DNA from: Thermomonas sp. S9
Lineage (GTDB): Bacteria; Pseudomonadota; Gammaproteobacteria; Xanthomonadales; Xanthomonadaceae
Assembly: GCF_024704365.1 (NCBI RefSeq)
Contig: NZ_JAJDFY010000001.1
Location: forward strand, 1,345,001 to 1,409,000
Direction of reading: 5' to 3'
DNA: 64,000 nt
In this document: piece by piece, positions 21,082-30,917 of the stretch
Position numbering within the stretch: the first letter of the stretch is position 1
How the letters are laid out: each line of letters opens with the position of its first letter
Notes under the pieces: model-generated
What the model saw: the letters and a program-made list of their open reading frames with translations, nothing else
Databases searched by the model: none
Told to the model about the DNA's origin: nothing
Position numbers and translations under genes: made by a program

Positions 21082-21320
21082 TCCACCGCGATGGCAAGAC
21101 CGCGACGGGCGCCGCAGGGCGCCCGTTTCGTTTTGCGGGATGCTGTTGGGAATGCCTGCGCGGGCCCGTCGCGCGGCACCGTCGCAGGCGGTGAGACGCC
21201 CACCGGTTATCCACAGGGTTATCTGCAACGCTTCCCGGCGCGGACGACTACGATGTCGGCTTCCAGCACACAACAACGAACGGTCCGCGACGACGGGCCG
21301 GCAGGGGAGTGACGCCGCCG

Positions 21321-22733
21321 ATGAGCGCCAGGTCAGGGCTACGCCCGGATTCCAGCTTCCAGACCCGCAACGAGCAGAAGGTGGAGCAGCTGCGGATCCC
21401 GCCGCAGTCGATCGAGGCCGAGCAGGCGGTGCTGGGCGGGCTGATGCTGGACCCGGCCGCGTTCGACCGCGTGGCCGACCAGCTGCTGGACGAGGATTTC
21501 TACCGCCGCGACCACCAGCTGATCTACCGCGCGATCCGCGAGCTGGTGGAGAAGAACCGTCCGTGCGATGCGGTCACCGTCGGCGAATGGTTCGAATCGC
21601 AGGGGATCGGCGAGCAGGTCGCCGGCGGTGCCTACCTGGTGGAGCTGGCCGCCAGCACCCCGAGCGCGGCCAACATCCGCGCCTATGCCGAGATCGTGCG
21701 CGACAAGGCGGTGCAGCGACGCCTGATCGACGTCGGCACCACCATCGTCAACGACGGCTTCCAGCCGGAGGGGCGCGAATCCGGCGAGCTGCTGGCCAAG
21801 GCCGAGCAGGCGGTGTTCGCGATCGCCGAGGGCCATTCGCGCGGCAAGCAGGACTTCGTCCTGATCAAGAGCGCGCTGCGCGATGCGTTCGAGGTCCTGC
21901 AGCGGCGCGCCGATAACGGCAGCGGTGTCACCGGCCTGCCCACCGGCTATGCGGAGTTCGACAGGATGACCGCCGGCCTGCAGCCGACCGACCTCATCAT
22001 CCTGGCCGCGCGCCCGGCGATGGGCAAGACCACCTTCGCGCTCAACATCGCCGAGTACGCGGCGCTGAAGTCGAAGAAGGCGGTGGCGGTGTTCTCGATG
22101 GAAATGTCGGCCGAGCAGCTGGCGCTGCGCCTGATCTCCTCGCTGGGCCGGGTCAATGCCAAGCGGCTGAAGACCGGCGATCTGGAGGACGAGGACTGGA
22201 GCCGGGTCACCGGCGCCATCGCCCAGCTGAGCAGCGTCAAGATTTTCATCGACGACACCCCGGGGCTGTCGCCCGAGGTGCTGCGCGCCAAGGCGCGCCG
22301 GCTCAAGCGCGAGCACGACCTGGGCCTGGTGGTGATCGACTACCTGCAGCTGATGCAGGTGCCCGGCAACAGCGAGAACCGCGCCACCGAGATTTCCGAG
22401 ATCAGCCGCTCGCTCAAGGGCCTGGCCAAGGAATTGAACGTGCCGGTGATCGCGCTGTCGCAGCTCAACCGCTCGCTGGAATCGCGTACCGACAAGCGCC
22501 CGCTGATGGCCGACCTGCGCGAATCCGGCGCGATCGAGCAGGACGCGGACATGATTGTGTTCATCTACCGCGACGAGTACTACAACAAGGAAAACTCCCC
22601 CGACAAGGGCCTGGCCGAGATCATCATCGGCAAGCACAGAAACGGCGAGGTCGGGCATTTCAAGCTGAAGTTCTTCGGCGAATACACCCGCTTCGACAAC
22701 CTCGCCCACGACGACGTGGGCCGCTACGAATAA
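21321..22733 (+). CDS. dnaB: Replicative DNA helicase DnaB
   Basis: A 470-residue hexameric replicative helicase. The amino domain starts LRIPPQSIEAEQAVLGGLML. The RecA-like domain has Walker A ARPAMGKTTFALN, the H1a-like FSMEMSAEQLALRL, Walker B VVIDYLQLM and GKHRNGEVGHFKLKF near the end. ATG 21321 is preferred over the in-frame GTG at 21309 because GGGGAG lies at proper distance only from the ATG. No intein or insertion is visible. Confidence 0.98.
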   Translation: MSARSGLRPDSSFQTRNEQKVEQLRIPPQSIEAEQAVLGGLMLDPAAFDRVADQLLDEDFYRRDHQLIYRAIRELVEKNRPCDAVTVGEWFESQGIGEQVAGGAYLVELAASTPSAANIRAYAEIVRDKAVQRRLIDVGTTIVNDGFQPEGRESGELLAKAEQAVFAIAEGHSRGKQDFVLIKSALRDAFEVLQRRADNGSGVTGLPTGYAEFDRMTAGLQPTDLIILAARPAMGKTTFALNIAEYAALKSKKAVAVFSMEMSAEQLALRLISSLGRVNAKRLKTGDLEDEDWSRVTGAIAQLSSVKIFIDDTPGLSPEVLRAKARRLKREHDLGLVVIDYLQLMQVPGNSENRATEISEISRSLKGLAKELNVPVIALSQLNRSLESRTDKRPLMADLRESGAIEQDADMIVFIYRDEYYNKENSPDKGLAEIIIGKHRNGEVGHFKLKFFGEYTRFDNLAHDDVGRYE

Positions 22734-22745
22734 GGCAAGGCCGCC

Positions 22746-23884
22746 GTGACCGATCCGATGCAGCAGCGCCCGACCCGGATCGTGGTCGATCTGGCCGCAT
22801 TGGCCGGCAACCTCGGCGCCATCCGCGCCCACGTCGGGGTGCCGGTGATGGCCATCCTCAAGGCCAATGCCTACGGCCACGGTCTGGTGCCGGTGGCGCG
22901 CCACCTGCAGGCGTGCGGCGTGGAGCAGATCGGTGTCGCGTTCGTCGAGGAGGGATTGCCCTGCGCCGTGCCGGAATCCACGTGCCGATCCTGGTGCTGG
23001 GCGGCATCCTCGGGCGTCAGGCGCAGCAGCTGATCGGGCACGACCTGGAGATCACCGTGTCCTCGCTGGACAAGCTGCGCCAGGTCGAGGAAGCGGCGCA
23101 GGCGCTGGGGCGCAAGGCGGTGATCCATCTGAAGATCGACACCGGAATGGAGCGCATCGGCGTGCACAGCTATTCTTGCGGGCCGTTGATCGAGGCGGCG
23201 CTGGCCTCGCGCGGGTGCGTGCTCAAGGGTGTGTATTCGCACCTGGCCTGCGCGGACGATCCGGCATCGCCGATGACCGCGCTGCAGGTGGAGCGCTTCC
23301 AGGAGGCTTGCGCGCACTTCACCCGCATCGGCGCGCCGATGCCGCTGCGGCACCTGGCGAACTCCGGCGGCGTGCTGCACTTCCCCGACACCTGGCTGGA
23401 CATGGTGCGCCCCGGCATCTTGCTGTACGGCGTGTTGCCGGACCCGGCCGCGCGCGCCAGCGTGCCGGTGCGGCCCGCGCTGTCGCTGCTGTCGCAGGTG
23501 GTGTACTTCAAGGTGGTGCGCGCCGGGCACCCGGTCAGCTACGGCGCCACCTGGGCGCCGGCCCAGGACACCCGCGTGGTGACCATCCCGATCGGCTACG
23601 GTGATGGCTGGCCGCGCGCGCTGTCCAACAACGGCGATGTGCTGGTGCGCGGCCAGCGGCGGCCGATCGTCGGGCGCATCTGCATGGACCAGTTCATGGT
23701 CGATCTCGGTCCCGACGGCACGGCCTACAACGGCGATGACGTGGTGCTGGTGGGCACCCAGGGCGACCAGGCGATCCGCGTCGAGGACGTGGCGCAGCGG
23801 GCGGGCACCATCGGCTATGAAATCCTGACCCGGCTCAACGAGCGCATCCCGCGCGAATACGTGGGCGGCAGCGCGGCGGCCTGA
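22746..23884 (+). CDS. alr: Alanine racemase (one frame break)
   Basis: A PLP enzyme interconverting L- and D-alanine for peptidoglycan. The PLP lysine is in VMAILKANAYGHGLVPVARH, the second catalytic Tyr lies in the carboxy domain segment (VSYGATWAPAQDTRVVTIPI), and RICMDQFMVDLG is conserved. The frame breaks near 22947-22954 (GAGGAGGG): reading QIGVAFVEEG, then IALRRAGIHVPILVLGG after restoring one base. The start is GTG 22746 or ATG 22758, 12-24 bp after dnaB, so the dnaB-alr arrangement is operonic. Confidence 0.94.
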
Positions 23885-24037
23885 GCGCGCGGTGCCGGGG
23901 CGCAGCCCGCGTTGACCACCCGCAAGGCGGCGTGATTCACTCGCCGTCACCACCGGGGAGGGCGGGAATGGCCACGTCGAAGCCGCGTTTGAAGCGTTCC
24001 GCAGCGCCGCGGGGCCGGCGCTCGAGCGCGCGAGCCG

Positions 24038-25472
24038 ATGTCGCGGGTGGACACCGCCTGGCTGCGGATGGAGCGGCCGACCAATCCGATGATGATCACC
24101 GGCGTGCTGATGTTCGCCGAGCCGATGTCGCTGGCGCAGCTCAAGCGGGTGATCCAGCAACGCTTCCTCGCCTACGCGCGCTTCCGGCAGAAGCCGGTGG
24201 ATGGCGCGGCCGGCGCGCAGTGGGTGGAGGACGAACACTTCGACCTGGATTGGCACGTGCGGCTGTCCGGGCTGCCGGGCCGGCCCGGCAAGTCCTCGGA
24301 GAAGCGCGCGCTGGAACGCTTCGTCAGCCAGCTCGCGTCCAGCCCGCTGGACCCCACCAAGCCGCTGTGGCAGTTCCACCTGGTCGAACGCTACCAGGGT
24401 GGCGCCGCGGTGGTGGCGCGCATCCACCACTGCTACGCCGACGGCATCGCACTGGTGCAGGTGCTGCTCTCGCTCACCGACACCAGCCGGGAATCTTCCT
24501 CGGCCTCGCGCCTCGACAAGGCCTGGCTGAAGGAGCAGGCGGCGCCGGTGGCGCGCCGGGTGGGCGCGATGGAGCGCTACATGAAGCTCGGCGGCAAGGC
24601 GCTGGGGCAGGGTATGGCGATGATGCAGGATCCGTCGCTAGCCACGCTGCTGGCGAAAGAGGGCGGGGAGATCGCACGCGAGCTGGTCTATGCGCTGGCG
24701 CTGCCGGACGATCCGCCGTCGCTGCTGCGCGGCCGGCTGGGCGTCAGCAAGCGCGTGGCATGGGCGGAACCGCTGGATCTGGAGGAGGTCAAGGCGGTCG
24801 GTCGCGCCTGCGACTGCACCGTCAACGACGTGCTGATGGCCGCCGCCGCCGGCGCGCTGCGCGGCTACATGCGCGAACGCGGCGAGAAACTGGAGGGGGT
24901 GACCCTGCGCGCCACGGTGCCGGTCAACCTGCGTCCGCTGGAGCATGCGCGCAAGCTCGGCAATCATTTCGGGCTGGTGTTCCTGGACCTGCCGGTGGGC
25001 GAGGCCAACCCGCTGCGCCGCCTGCAGCGCGTGGCCGACTGCATGAACCAGCTCAAGCGGTCGCGCCAGGCGATCGTGGCCTACGGCCTGCTGGCGGCGC
25101 TGGGCATCGCCCCGCAGCCCGTGCAGGAGTTGGCGCTGGAGCTGTTCAGCCGCAAGGCCAGCGCGGTGGCCACCAACGTGCCCGGCCCGCAGCAGCCGTT
25201 GTACCTGGCCGGCTGCGAACTGCGCGAGATCATGTTCTGGGTGCCGCAGACCGGCTCGATCGGCCTGGGCCTGTCGATCCTCAGCTACCGCGGTAAGGTG
25301 CATTTCGGGCTGATCGCCGACGCGCGCCTGATCCCCGATCCGGATGCGGTGGTGCGGCGGTTCGGGGGAGGAGTTCGAGGCCCTGCTGTACCTCACGCTG
25401 ATGGGAGACTGGAGCCTGCCGCTGGGCGCGGAGGCGGCGCAGGCCCTGCTCGATCAGGCAACGCCGGCTTAA
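24038..25472 (+). CDS. Wax ester synthase/diacylglycerol acyltransferase (WS/DGAT) family (C-terminal frame break)
   Basis: A protein of about 477 residues. The active-site HHxxxDG motif is intact in RIHHCYADGIALVQVLLSLT. NDVLMAAAAGALRGYM and the PGPQQPLYLAG and WVPQTGSIGLGLSI motifs follow. The family transfers acyl-CoA to fatty alcohols or diacylglycerol to make wax esters or triacylglycerol. A G run at 25362-25366 carries one extra base; removing it restores EEFEALLYLTLMGDWSLPLG and a stop at 25470-25472. It stands alone, so the physiological acceptor is unknown. Confidence 0.88.
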
Positions 25473-25569
25473 CGCAGCCGCCTCCGTTCACATCCAGGCC
25501 ACGTGCCCGCGCCTAGCCTCTGCCCGGCGTCTCCCAGCCAATCGCCACATGACTGAAAAGGAGCTTCAA

Positions 25570-26244
25570 ATGAATACCCAGCCGTTCAAGCTTGCCGTGC
25601 TCGGCATCTGCCTTGTCGCCTTCGTCGCCGGCTGTGCGTCGTATGACACGCAGGGCGGCTATGACGACCATGCCCGGGCCAAGAAGGGCGCGTTGATCGG
25701 CGCGGCCATCGGCGCCGCGGCGGGCCTGCTCAGCGGCGACAGCGCGGTGTCGCGCCGCCAGCAGGCGATGGTCGGCGCCGGCATCGGCGCGCTCGCCGGC
25801 GGCGCCATCGGCAACTACCAGGACCGCCAAGAAGCCCAGCTGCGGCGCGAGACCGCCGGCACCGGCATCGACGTCAGCCGCGATGGCGACGTGATCAAGC
25901 TCAACCTGCCGGATGGCGTCACCTTCGACTTCAACCGGACCGACATCAAGCCGCAGTTCTATCCCGCGCTGAACGCCGTCGCCGGCACCCTGCGCGAGTA
26001 CAACCAGACCATCGTGGAGGTCAGCGGCCACACCGACAACATCGGGTCCGACGCGGTCAACCAGCGCATCTCCGAGCAGCGCGCCAATGCGGTGGCCAGC
26101 TACCTGATCGCGCAGGGCGTGCAGCCGCAGCGGTTCGAGATCATCGGCATGGGCAAGCGCTTCCCGATCGCCAGCAACGACACCGAGCAGGGCCGGGCGC
26201 TCAACCGCCGGGTGGAGATCCGCCTGCTGCCGCTGCGTTCCTGA
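25570..26244 (+). CDS. OmpA-family outer-membrane lipoprotein with glycine zipper
   Basis: A 224-residue lipoprotein with lipobox FVAGC (Cys about residue 21). Glycine-zipper repeats follow (ALIGAAIGAAAGLLSG and AGIGALAGGAIGNYQ, residues about 45-90). The carboxy-terminal OmpA-like domain binds peptidoglycan, with NRTDIKPQFYPALNAVAGTL and HTDNIGSDAVNQRISEQRAN. It is YiaD-like and anchors the outer membrane to the cell wall. The start ATG 25570 follows AAGGAGCTTCAA. Confidence 0.93.
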   Translation: MNTQPFKLAVLGICLVAFVAGCASYDTQGGYDDHARAKKGALIGAAIGAAAGLLSGDSAVSRRQQAMVGAGIGALAGGAIGNYQDRQEAQLRRETAGTGIDVSRDGDVIKLNLPDGVTFDFNRTDIKPQFYPALNAVAGTLREYNQTIVEVSGHTDNIGSDAVNQRISEQRANAVASYLIAQGVQPQRFEIIGMGKRFPIASNDTEQGRALNRRVEIRLLPLRS

Positions 26245-26328
26245 CCCCGCAGCCACGGGGTTCGCGGAACGGGCCGCCACGCGCGGCCCGTTTCCGTTGC
26301 GCCGGATGAACGCCCCGGCACACCGGGC

Positions 26329-26356
26329 TTGTGAACCCCGCCGCCGCCCCTATACT
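26329..26356 (+). promoter_or_regulatory. ssrA promoter
   Basis: TTGTGA (26329-26334), 16-bp spacer, TATACT (26351-26356). Transcription would start near 26363, with about 20 bases trimmed to give the mature 5' end at 26385. Confidence 0.65.
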
Positions 26357-26384
26357 GGCCGGGTCGGTGAAATCGACGCTTCCC

Positions 26385-26737
26385 GGGGGTGCACTGGCTT
26401 CGACGGGGGTCGCGAAATCGCACGGCGCATGCCGAGGGGGTAGCTTTCCTCGTAAATCCAGCTGCAAACACATAGTTGCCAACGACGACAACTACGCTCT
26501 GGCCGCCTAAGGCCTAGCCCCGAACCCACTTGTGCCCGTGCTCGTGGATGTAGGGTCATCATCACGGGATAGGTTCCGGCGGCGACCCGCCAACCGGCTC
26601 CGAAACGCAGCGGGTGTGGAGGACGGCGTGCTTCGCACGGTGTGTTGCCGGCCTCCGAGACCAAACACCGGGCTAAGCATGTAGTGCCGGGCATGGAGTG
26701 CCTTCGGACGGCGGTTCGATTCCGCCCACCTCCACCA
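26385..26737 (+). ncRNA. ssrA: Transfer-messenger RNA (tmRNA)
   Basis: Rescues stalled ribosomes. The 5' end GGGGGTG pairs with CACCTCC at the 3' end (with the alanine-identity G-U pair), followed by A and encoded CCA (26735-26737). The T-loop GGTTCGATTCC and the typical start GCACTGGCTTCGACGGGGG are present. The tag reading frame (26478-26510) encodes ANDDNYALAA then TAA, close to E. coli ANDENYALAA. The 3' end lies next to an integrase gene, and tmRNA 3' ends are well-known attachment sites for genomic islands. Confidence 0.97.
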
Positions 26738-26762
26738 ATTCAACGTTCCAGAACGTCCAAAG

Positions 26763-26806
26763 AAGGCCGGAACCTCCAGCAAAATCAAGGGTTCCGGCCT
26801 TTTTTG
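26763..26806 (+). terminator. Intrinsic terminator downstream of ssrA
   Basis: AAGGCCGGAACC (26763-26774) pairs perfectly with GGTTCCGGCCTT (26790-26801), followed by a run of T. If the attachment site lies in the tmRNA 3' end, this terminator may have been supplied by the incoming element. Confidence 0.8.
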
Positions 26807-26838
26807 TGTCCGTGGCGGTGCGATGGCATCCCTTGAAA

Positions 26839-26914
26839 GTTACCGCCTATAGGCAGTAACTTGGGCGGTAACTGGCCTACTGCCAGAACAGTTACCGCCA
26901 CGGGAGTTACTGCC
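26839..26914. repeat. Five copies of a 9-bp motif before the integrase start (probable arm or control sites)
   Basis: GTTACCGCC or GTTACTGCC occurs at 26839-26847, 26891-26899 and 26906-26914, and in reverse (GGCAGTAAC/GGCGGTAAC) at 26852-26860 and 26864-26872. The last copy touches the integrase ATG. Two further copies lie at the other end of the element (35551-35571). This is expected of integrase arm-type or AlpA/Xis binding sites. Confidence 0.6.
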
Positions 26915-28141
26915 ATGCTCACGGATACCGCGATCCGGAAGGCCAAGCCCGGCGACAAGCCGATGCGGCTGGCCGATGGCGGCGGCCTGTACCTACTGCT
27001 GCGTCCGGATGGCGCGCGCTGGTGGCGCTGGGATTACCGCCGTCCAGTGACCGGCAAGCGCAATACCCTGAGTCTTGGCACCTACCCGGATACCAGCTTG
27101 GCCGACGCTCGCGAGCGTCACGCCGAGGCGCGCAAGGCGCTGGCGGCGGGCATCGACCCCGGCGAACACCGCAAGGCGGAGAAAGCGGCGGGCGCGGAGC
27201 GCGCGGCCAACAGTTTCGAGGTTGTGGCCCGGGAATGGCTGGGCAAGCAAGCATGGGTTCCCGGCTACCTGGACAAGGTGGCGGCTTGGCTGGCGAATGA
27301 CGTTTTCCCCTACATCGGTGGCCGGCCTGTGGCCGAAGTGACTGCGCCAGAGTTCCTGCGCGTCGCCCGGCGAATCGAGGAACGCGGCGCTGTCGAGTCG
27401 GCGCACCGCATCCTGCAAAACTGCGGGCAAGTCATGCGCTACGCCATTGCCACCGGACGGGCGGAGCGCAACCCCGTTGCCGATCTGCGCGGCGCGCTGG
27501 CCAGCCCCGAGGGACGCCACCATGCGGCGATTACCGATCCCGGCGAGCTGGGCGGGCTGCTGCGTGCAATCGAGGGATACAAAGGCGATCCGGTGACGCG
27601 CGCTGCGTTGAAGCTGTCGGGCCTGCTGTTCGTCCGTCCCGGCGAGCTGCGGCATGCCGAGTGGGCGGAAATCGACCTGGACAAGGCCGAATGGAACATC
27701 CCCGCCGCCAAAATGAAAATGCGCCAGCCGCATCTTGTGCCGCTGTGCGATCAAGCGGTTGCGATCTTGCGCGAGCTTCACCCGTTGACCGGGCGCGGCC
27801 AGTACGTGTTCCCCGGTGGCCGCTCGCCGCGCCGGCCCATGAGCAACAATGCGATCAATGCCGCGTTGCGGCGCATGGGCTTCGGGGCGGATGTGATGAC
27901 GGCCCACGGTTTCCGGGCGACGGCTCGCACGATGCTGGATGAATTGCTCGGGTTCCGGCCTGACTACATCGAACACCAATTGGCACACTCCGTGCGCGAC
28001 CCAAACGGCCGGGCCTACAACCGCACCGCCCATTTGCCAGAGCGCCGAAAGATGATGCAGGCATGGGCGGACTACCTGGACAACCTGCGCGAAGGCGGGA
28101 ACGTTGTCCCCCTGCGCAAAGCATCCGGCGAGAGCCGGTAA
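26915..28141 (+). CDS. Tyrosine recombinase (P4-type integrase) of the integrated element
   Basis: A 408-residue site-specific recombinase. The amino-terminal DUF4102 arm-binding domain begins MLTDTAIRKAKPGDKPMRLA. The core-binding region is near 100-200. The catalytic domain shows the first Arg in LFVRPGELRHAEW, HGFRATARTM (HxxR), the late His in HQLAHSVRDPNGRAYNRTAH and a probable nucleophile Tyr in that segment. P4/CP4-57-type integrases commonly use tRNA or tmRNA genes, and this gene starts 178 bp after ssrA and points away from it. Confidence 0.93.
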   Translation: MLTDTAIRKAKPGDKPMRLADGGGLYLLLRPDGARWWRWDYRRPVTGKRNTLSLGTYPDTSLADARERHAEARKALAAGIDPGEHRKAEKAAGAERAANSFEVVAREWLGKQAWVPGYLDKVAAWLANDVFPYIGGRPVAEVTAPEFLRVARRIEERGAVESAHRILQNCGQVMRYAIATGRAERNPVADLRGALASPEGRHHAAITDPGELGGLLRAIEGYKGDPVTRAALKLSGLLFVRPGELRHAEWAEIDLDKAEWNIPAAKMKMRQPHLVPLCDQAVAILRELHPLTGRGQYVFPGGRSPRRPMSNNAINAALRRMGFGADVMTAHGFRATARTMLDELLGFRPDYIEHQLAHSVRDPNGRAYNRTAHLPERRKMMQAWADYLDNLREGGNVVPLRKASGESR

Positions 28142-28207
28142 GCGGCGCGACCGGGTGTTAGCGGCACCCGGCCACGCCTTCCACAACCGTTCTACGGAGG
28201 AACGATC

Positions 28208-28468
28208 ATGGCAACCCACAGTCTAGCGGCGGACCCGGAGCAATACGGTGCTGCGCCGGTGAAAGGCAATTACACGACAGACGCAAGCGCGCATCTTTGG
28301 TGCGCCCAAGCGCTGGGGTATTTGGTGGCGAACGATGAGGCGGCTTTCGGCCATGCCAACGACGATATACAGGCGGCGTTGCGCCACCTGCTGGCATGCG
28401 AAATCGGGCGAGCCCATGCGGCACTAGCCGCCGATGCGGCGGAAAGCCGCCAAAGGAGCGAGGCATGA
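28208..28468 (+). CDS. Small hypothetical protein of the integrated element
   Basis: An 86-residue, Ala-rich, probably helical protein with a good Shine-Dalgarno (GGAGG at 28196-28200). No family was recognised. Its stop overlaps the ATG of the next gene (ATGA at 28465-28468), so the two are translationally coupled. It may be a satellite- or phage-type accessory protein. Confidence 0.55.
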   Translation: MATHSLAADPEQYGAAPVKGNYTTDASAHLWCAQALGYLVANDEAAFGHANDDIQAALRHLLACEIGRAHAALAADAAESRQRSEA

Positions 28469-28737
28469 GCGAATCACTGGCGCATTGCGTGGTCTACTCC
28501 GACCGCGCACTAGCAATCAGTTTGCTGGACCCGGAAACGGACAACATGCAATCGCACGCAGTGAACTTCGCGAGCGCGGCGAGTGCGGTTGTGCGTGCAG
28601 CTGGTCGGTGTGCGAACGATGAGAACGAAACGCGCGAACACCTGGCATCGCTGCTGGTCGCCGCTGAAATGCTCGGGGCCCTTTCACAGGCATGCAGTGA
28701 GGAAGCCGCCCGCAACACTCGGTGGGGCGCGCGATAA
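28465..28737 (+). CDS. Small hypothetical protein of the integrated element
   Basis: A 90-residue soluble protein (MSESLAHCVVYSDRALAISL ...) with an Ala-rich helical carboxy half. It is coupled by a 4-bp overlap to the previous gene, with GGAGCGAGGC upstream. No family was recognised. Confidence 0.55.
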   Translation: MSESLAHCVVYSDRALAISLLDPETDNMQSHAVNFASAASAVVRAAGRCANDENETREHLASLLVAAEMLGALSQACSEEAARNTRWGAR

Positions 28738-28831
28738 GCGAACACGCCACGGCTAGGCCGGCCAGCCGAAAGCGGGACACCTTCACCCGTTGCCGTGGCG
28801 CTCCTTTGAAGGGCGCAGCGAGGGTGCGCGA

Positions 28832-29413
28832 ATGGGTGACAGTTCGTTGCCAGATGATGCCGACTTTATCGCCGCATCGGCAGTTGCGGCGCTTGCCATA
28901 GCGGTTTCTGCCGGAACGAGGATCAAGGGCGATCCGACTCTAAGCGAGTGGGTGCGGGAGGTGGGCGAGCTTCCCAGTTGGCGCGACGATGCGCACGGCT
29001 GGGCGGTGGCCCTACATAGAATCCAAAGGAAGTACGCGCATCCAAGCGATACCGAATTGGCGGACCGCACCACCGAACAATCGCTATTCAATCGAGTGCG
29101 ATCCAGCGCGCTCGATGTGTTGTCGTCGCGGGACCCGAGGGCGCGCCAATTTCATTTGGGCATGGCGAGCATTGCTGCGGGTTCGCTGTTAGCTTTTGCG
29201 TACGGCTCAGAATCATCGGCCGCCATTGAAGCGGCATTTGCGACCGCATATGTCGAGTCCGGCAGGCAGGGCGGCGTTATAGCCAATGCGTCGCGCAATG
29301 GCTTAAAGGACAAGGCATCTGCCCACCTGTCCCGTTTTTTTCAACGGTTCCGTTGCACGAAAAAGGCGAGGCAAAAGGCAAGCCCGACTTGCCGACGCTT
29401 GCCAAAGAGTTGA
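28832..29413 (+). CDS. Hypothetical protein, probably cut short (frame break and IS insertion)
   Basis: A 193-residue reading frame, MGDSSLPDDADFIAASAVAA ..., visibly less GC-rich than its neighbours. No family was recognised. After a T7 run at about 29335-29341 the +1 frame reads HEKGEAKGKPDLPTLAKEL and stays open across the left IS256 target duplication into sequence beyond the insertion sequence (stop at 30870-30872). I infer that the original gene was longer, is shifted at the T run, and was interrupted by the IS. The ORF stop at 29413 is then secondary. Confidence 0.55.
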   Translation: MGDSSLPDDADFIAASAVAALAIAVSAGTRIKGDPTLSEWVREVGELPSWRDDAHGWAVALHRIQRKYAHPSDTELADRTTEQSLFNRVRSSALDVLSSRDPRARQFHLGMASIAAGSLLAFAYGSESSAAIEAAFATAYVESGRQGGVIANASRNGLKDKASAHLSRFFQRFRCTKKARQKASPTCRRLPKS

Positions 29414-29422
29414 GGGGGCTTC

Positions 29423-30769
29423 GAGGGTGTCAGGATTTTTGTGTGAGGGGCCTACCATGACGATGTTCAGGAGCCCCCATGCCACGCAAGAAACCCCCCA
29501 GTCGCGAAGCCGGACGCCATTCTTCCCGACGAACTGCTTGAGAAGCTGATCCCCGGCCCGGTGGACGCTGCCGGCGTCGAGGCCGTGTTTCAGAAGCTGA
29601 AGAAGGCCGTGATCGAGCGCGCCCTGGGCGCCGAGCTGGGCGTGCACCTGGCCAGCCCCGAGGGCGGTCGCGGCAACCACCGCAACGGCCGCAGCGGCAA
29701 GACCGTGCTGACCGACGAGGGGCCGCTCCGGATCGACGTGCCCCGTGATCGTGCCGGCAGCTTCGCGCCGCAGCTGATCCCGAAGCACGAGCGCCGCTTC
29801 GCCGGCTTTGATGACCGGATCATCTCGATGTACGCCCGCGGCATGTCGGTGCGCGAGATCCAAGGGCATCTGGCCGAGATGTATGCCGTCGACGTGTCGC
29901 CAGAGTTCATCAGCGCGGTCACCGACGAGGTGATGGCCGAGGTGGGCGCATGGCAGACCCGGCCGCTGGAGCCGATGTACCCGGTGGTGTTCTTCGACGC
30001 GCTACGAGTGAAGATCCGCGAGGACGGCGTGGTGCGCAACAAGGCGGTGTACTTGGCCTTGGGCGTGCTGCCGGACGGCACCCGCGACATCCTCGGGCTG
30101 TGGATCGAGAACACCGAAGGCGCGAAGTTCTGGATGAAGGTCTTCAACGACCTGAAGACCCGCGGCACGCAGGACATCCTGATCGGCGTGGCCGATGGGC
30201 TGAAGGGCCTGCCCGAAGCGCTGGAAGCGGTGTTCCCGGCCACGACGCTGCAGACCTGCATCGTGCACCTGATCCGCAACAGCCTCGACTTTGCCAGCTG
30301 GAAGGACCGCAAGGCGCTGGCCGCGGCGATCAAGCCGATCTACACCGCGCCCAGCGCGGAAGCCGCAGAAGCCGAACTGGACGCGTTCGAGCAAGGCCCT
30401 TGGGGGCAGCGCTTCCCGACCGTCGTCGCGGCCTGGCGGCGAGCGTGGAGCCGGGTGATCCCGTTCTTCGCGTTCCCCCGAGGTGCGGCGGATCATCTAC
30501 ACCACCAACGCCATCGAGAGCGTCCATTCGCGGCTGCGCAAGATCATCAAGAGCCGCGGGCATTTCCCGAGCGACGAGGCCGCGACCAAACTGATCTGGC
30601 TGGCCCTGCGCAACATCACCGCCGACTGGAAGCGGGCGAGCAAGGAGTGGAAGTCCGCGATGAACCAGTTCGCGATACTGTACGGCGACCGCTTCACCCT
30701 CGCGCCGCGCTGAGCGGCACGAAGGCAGATTCAGAAAACCGCCTCACACACAAAAATTCAGACAGCCCC
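29423..30769 (+). mobile_element. IS256-family insertion sequence with 8-bp target duplication
   Basis: A 1347-bp element. The ends GAGGGTGTC and (reverse complement of right end) GGGGCTGTC align without gaps and continue into ATTTTTGTGTG on both sides. The target duplication GGGGCTTC flanks it at 29415-29422 and 30770-30777. It encodes one IS256-type transposase. The intact duplication indicates recent insertion into the satellite-like element. Confidence 0.88.
29479..30713 (+). CDS. IS256-family transposase (two frame breaks in C runs)
   Basis: A mutator-type DDE transposase of about 410 residues. It starts MPRKKPP, then a six-C run (29494-29499) has one base too many before DAILPDELLEKLIPGPVDAA. 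The acidic triad is visible in VVFFDALRVKI, IGVADGLKGLPEALEAVF and TTNAIESVHSRLRKIIKSRG. The second break is the C run at 30475-30479. Both are probably sequence errors, so the element may be functional. Confidence 0.9.
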
Positions 30770-30777
30770 GGGGCTTC

Positions 30778-30872
30778 CTGCAACGTCACACCTGCCCGAG
30801 AAAACCCTCAAGCAATGGGCCAAAGTGTGGGCCCTAGAAAAATTGAAATGCGCAAGTGACCACAAGGCGTAG
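30778..30872 (+). pseudogene. 3' fragment of the gene interrupted by the IS256 element
   Basis: Joining the sequence left of the IS to the sequence after the second target copy keeps an open frame: AKELRGLPATSHLPEKTLK, then QWAKVWALEKLKCASDHKA and TAG at 30870-30872. Thirty-odd codons without a stop, and plausible helical content, support a split gene. Function is unknown. Confidence 0.5.
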
Positions 30873-30917
30873 CGGTCACCCGTTACACCTGCCGGGAACC
30901 CGCTAGGCGTAGCGGTT
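30856..30917 (+). repeat. Two hairpins sharing a 12-bp direct repeat upstream of the AlpA-like gene
   Basis: AGGCGTAGCGGT occurs at 30865-30876 and 30905-30916, exactly 40 bp apart. The first lies within GTGACC...GGTCAC (30856-30879). The second forms CGCTA-GGCG-TAGCG. They sit just upstream of the regulatory gene and could be operators. Confidence 0.45.
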
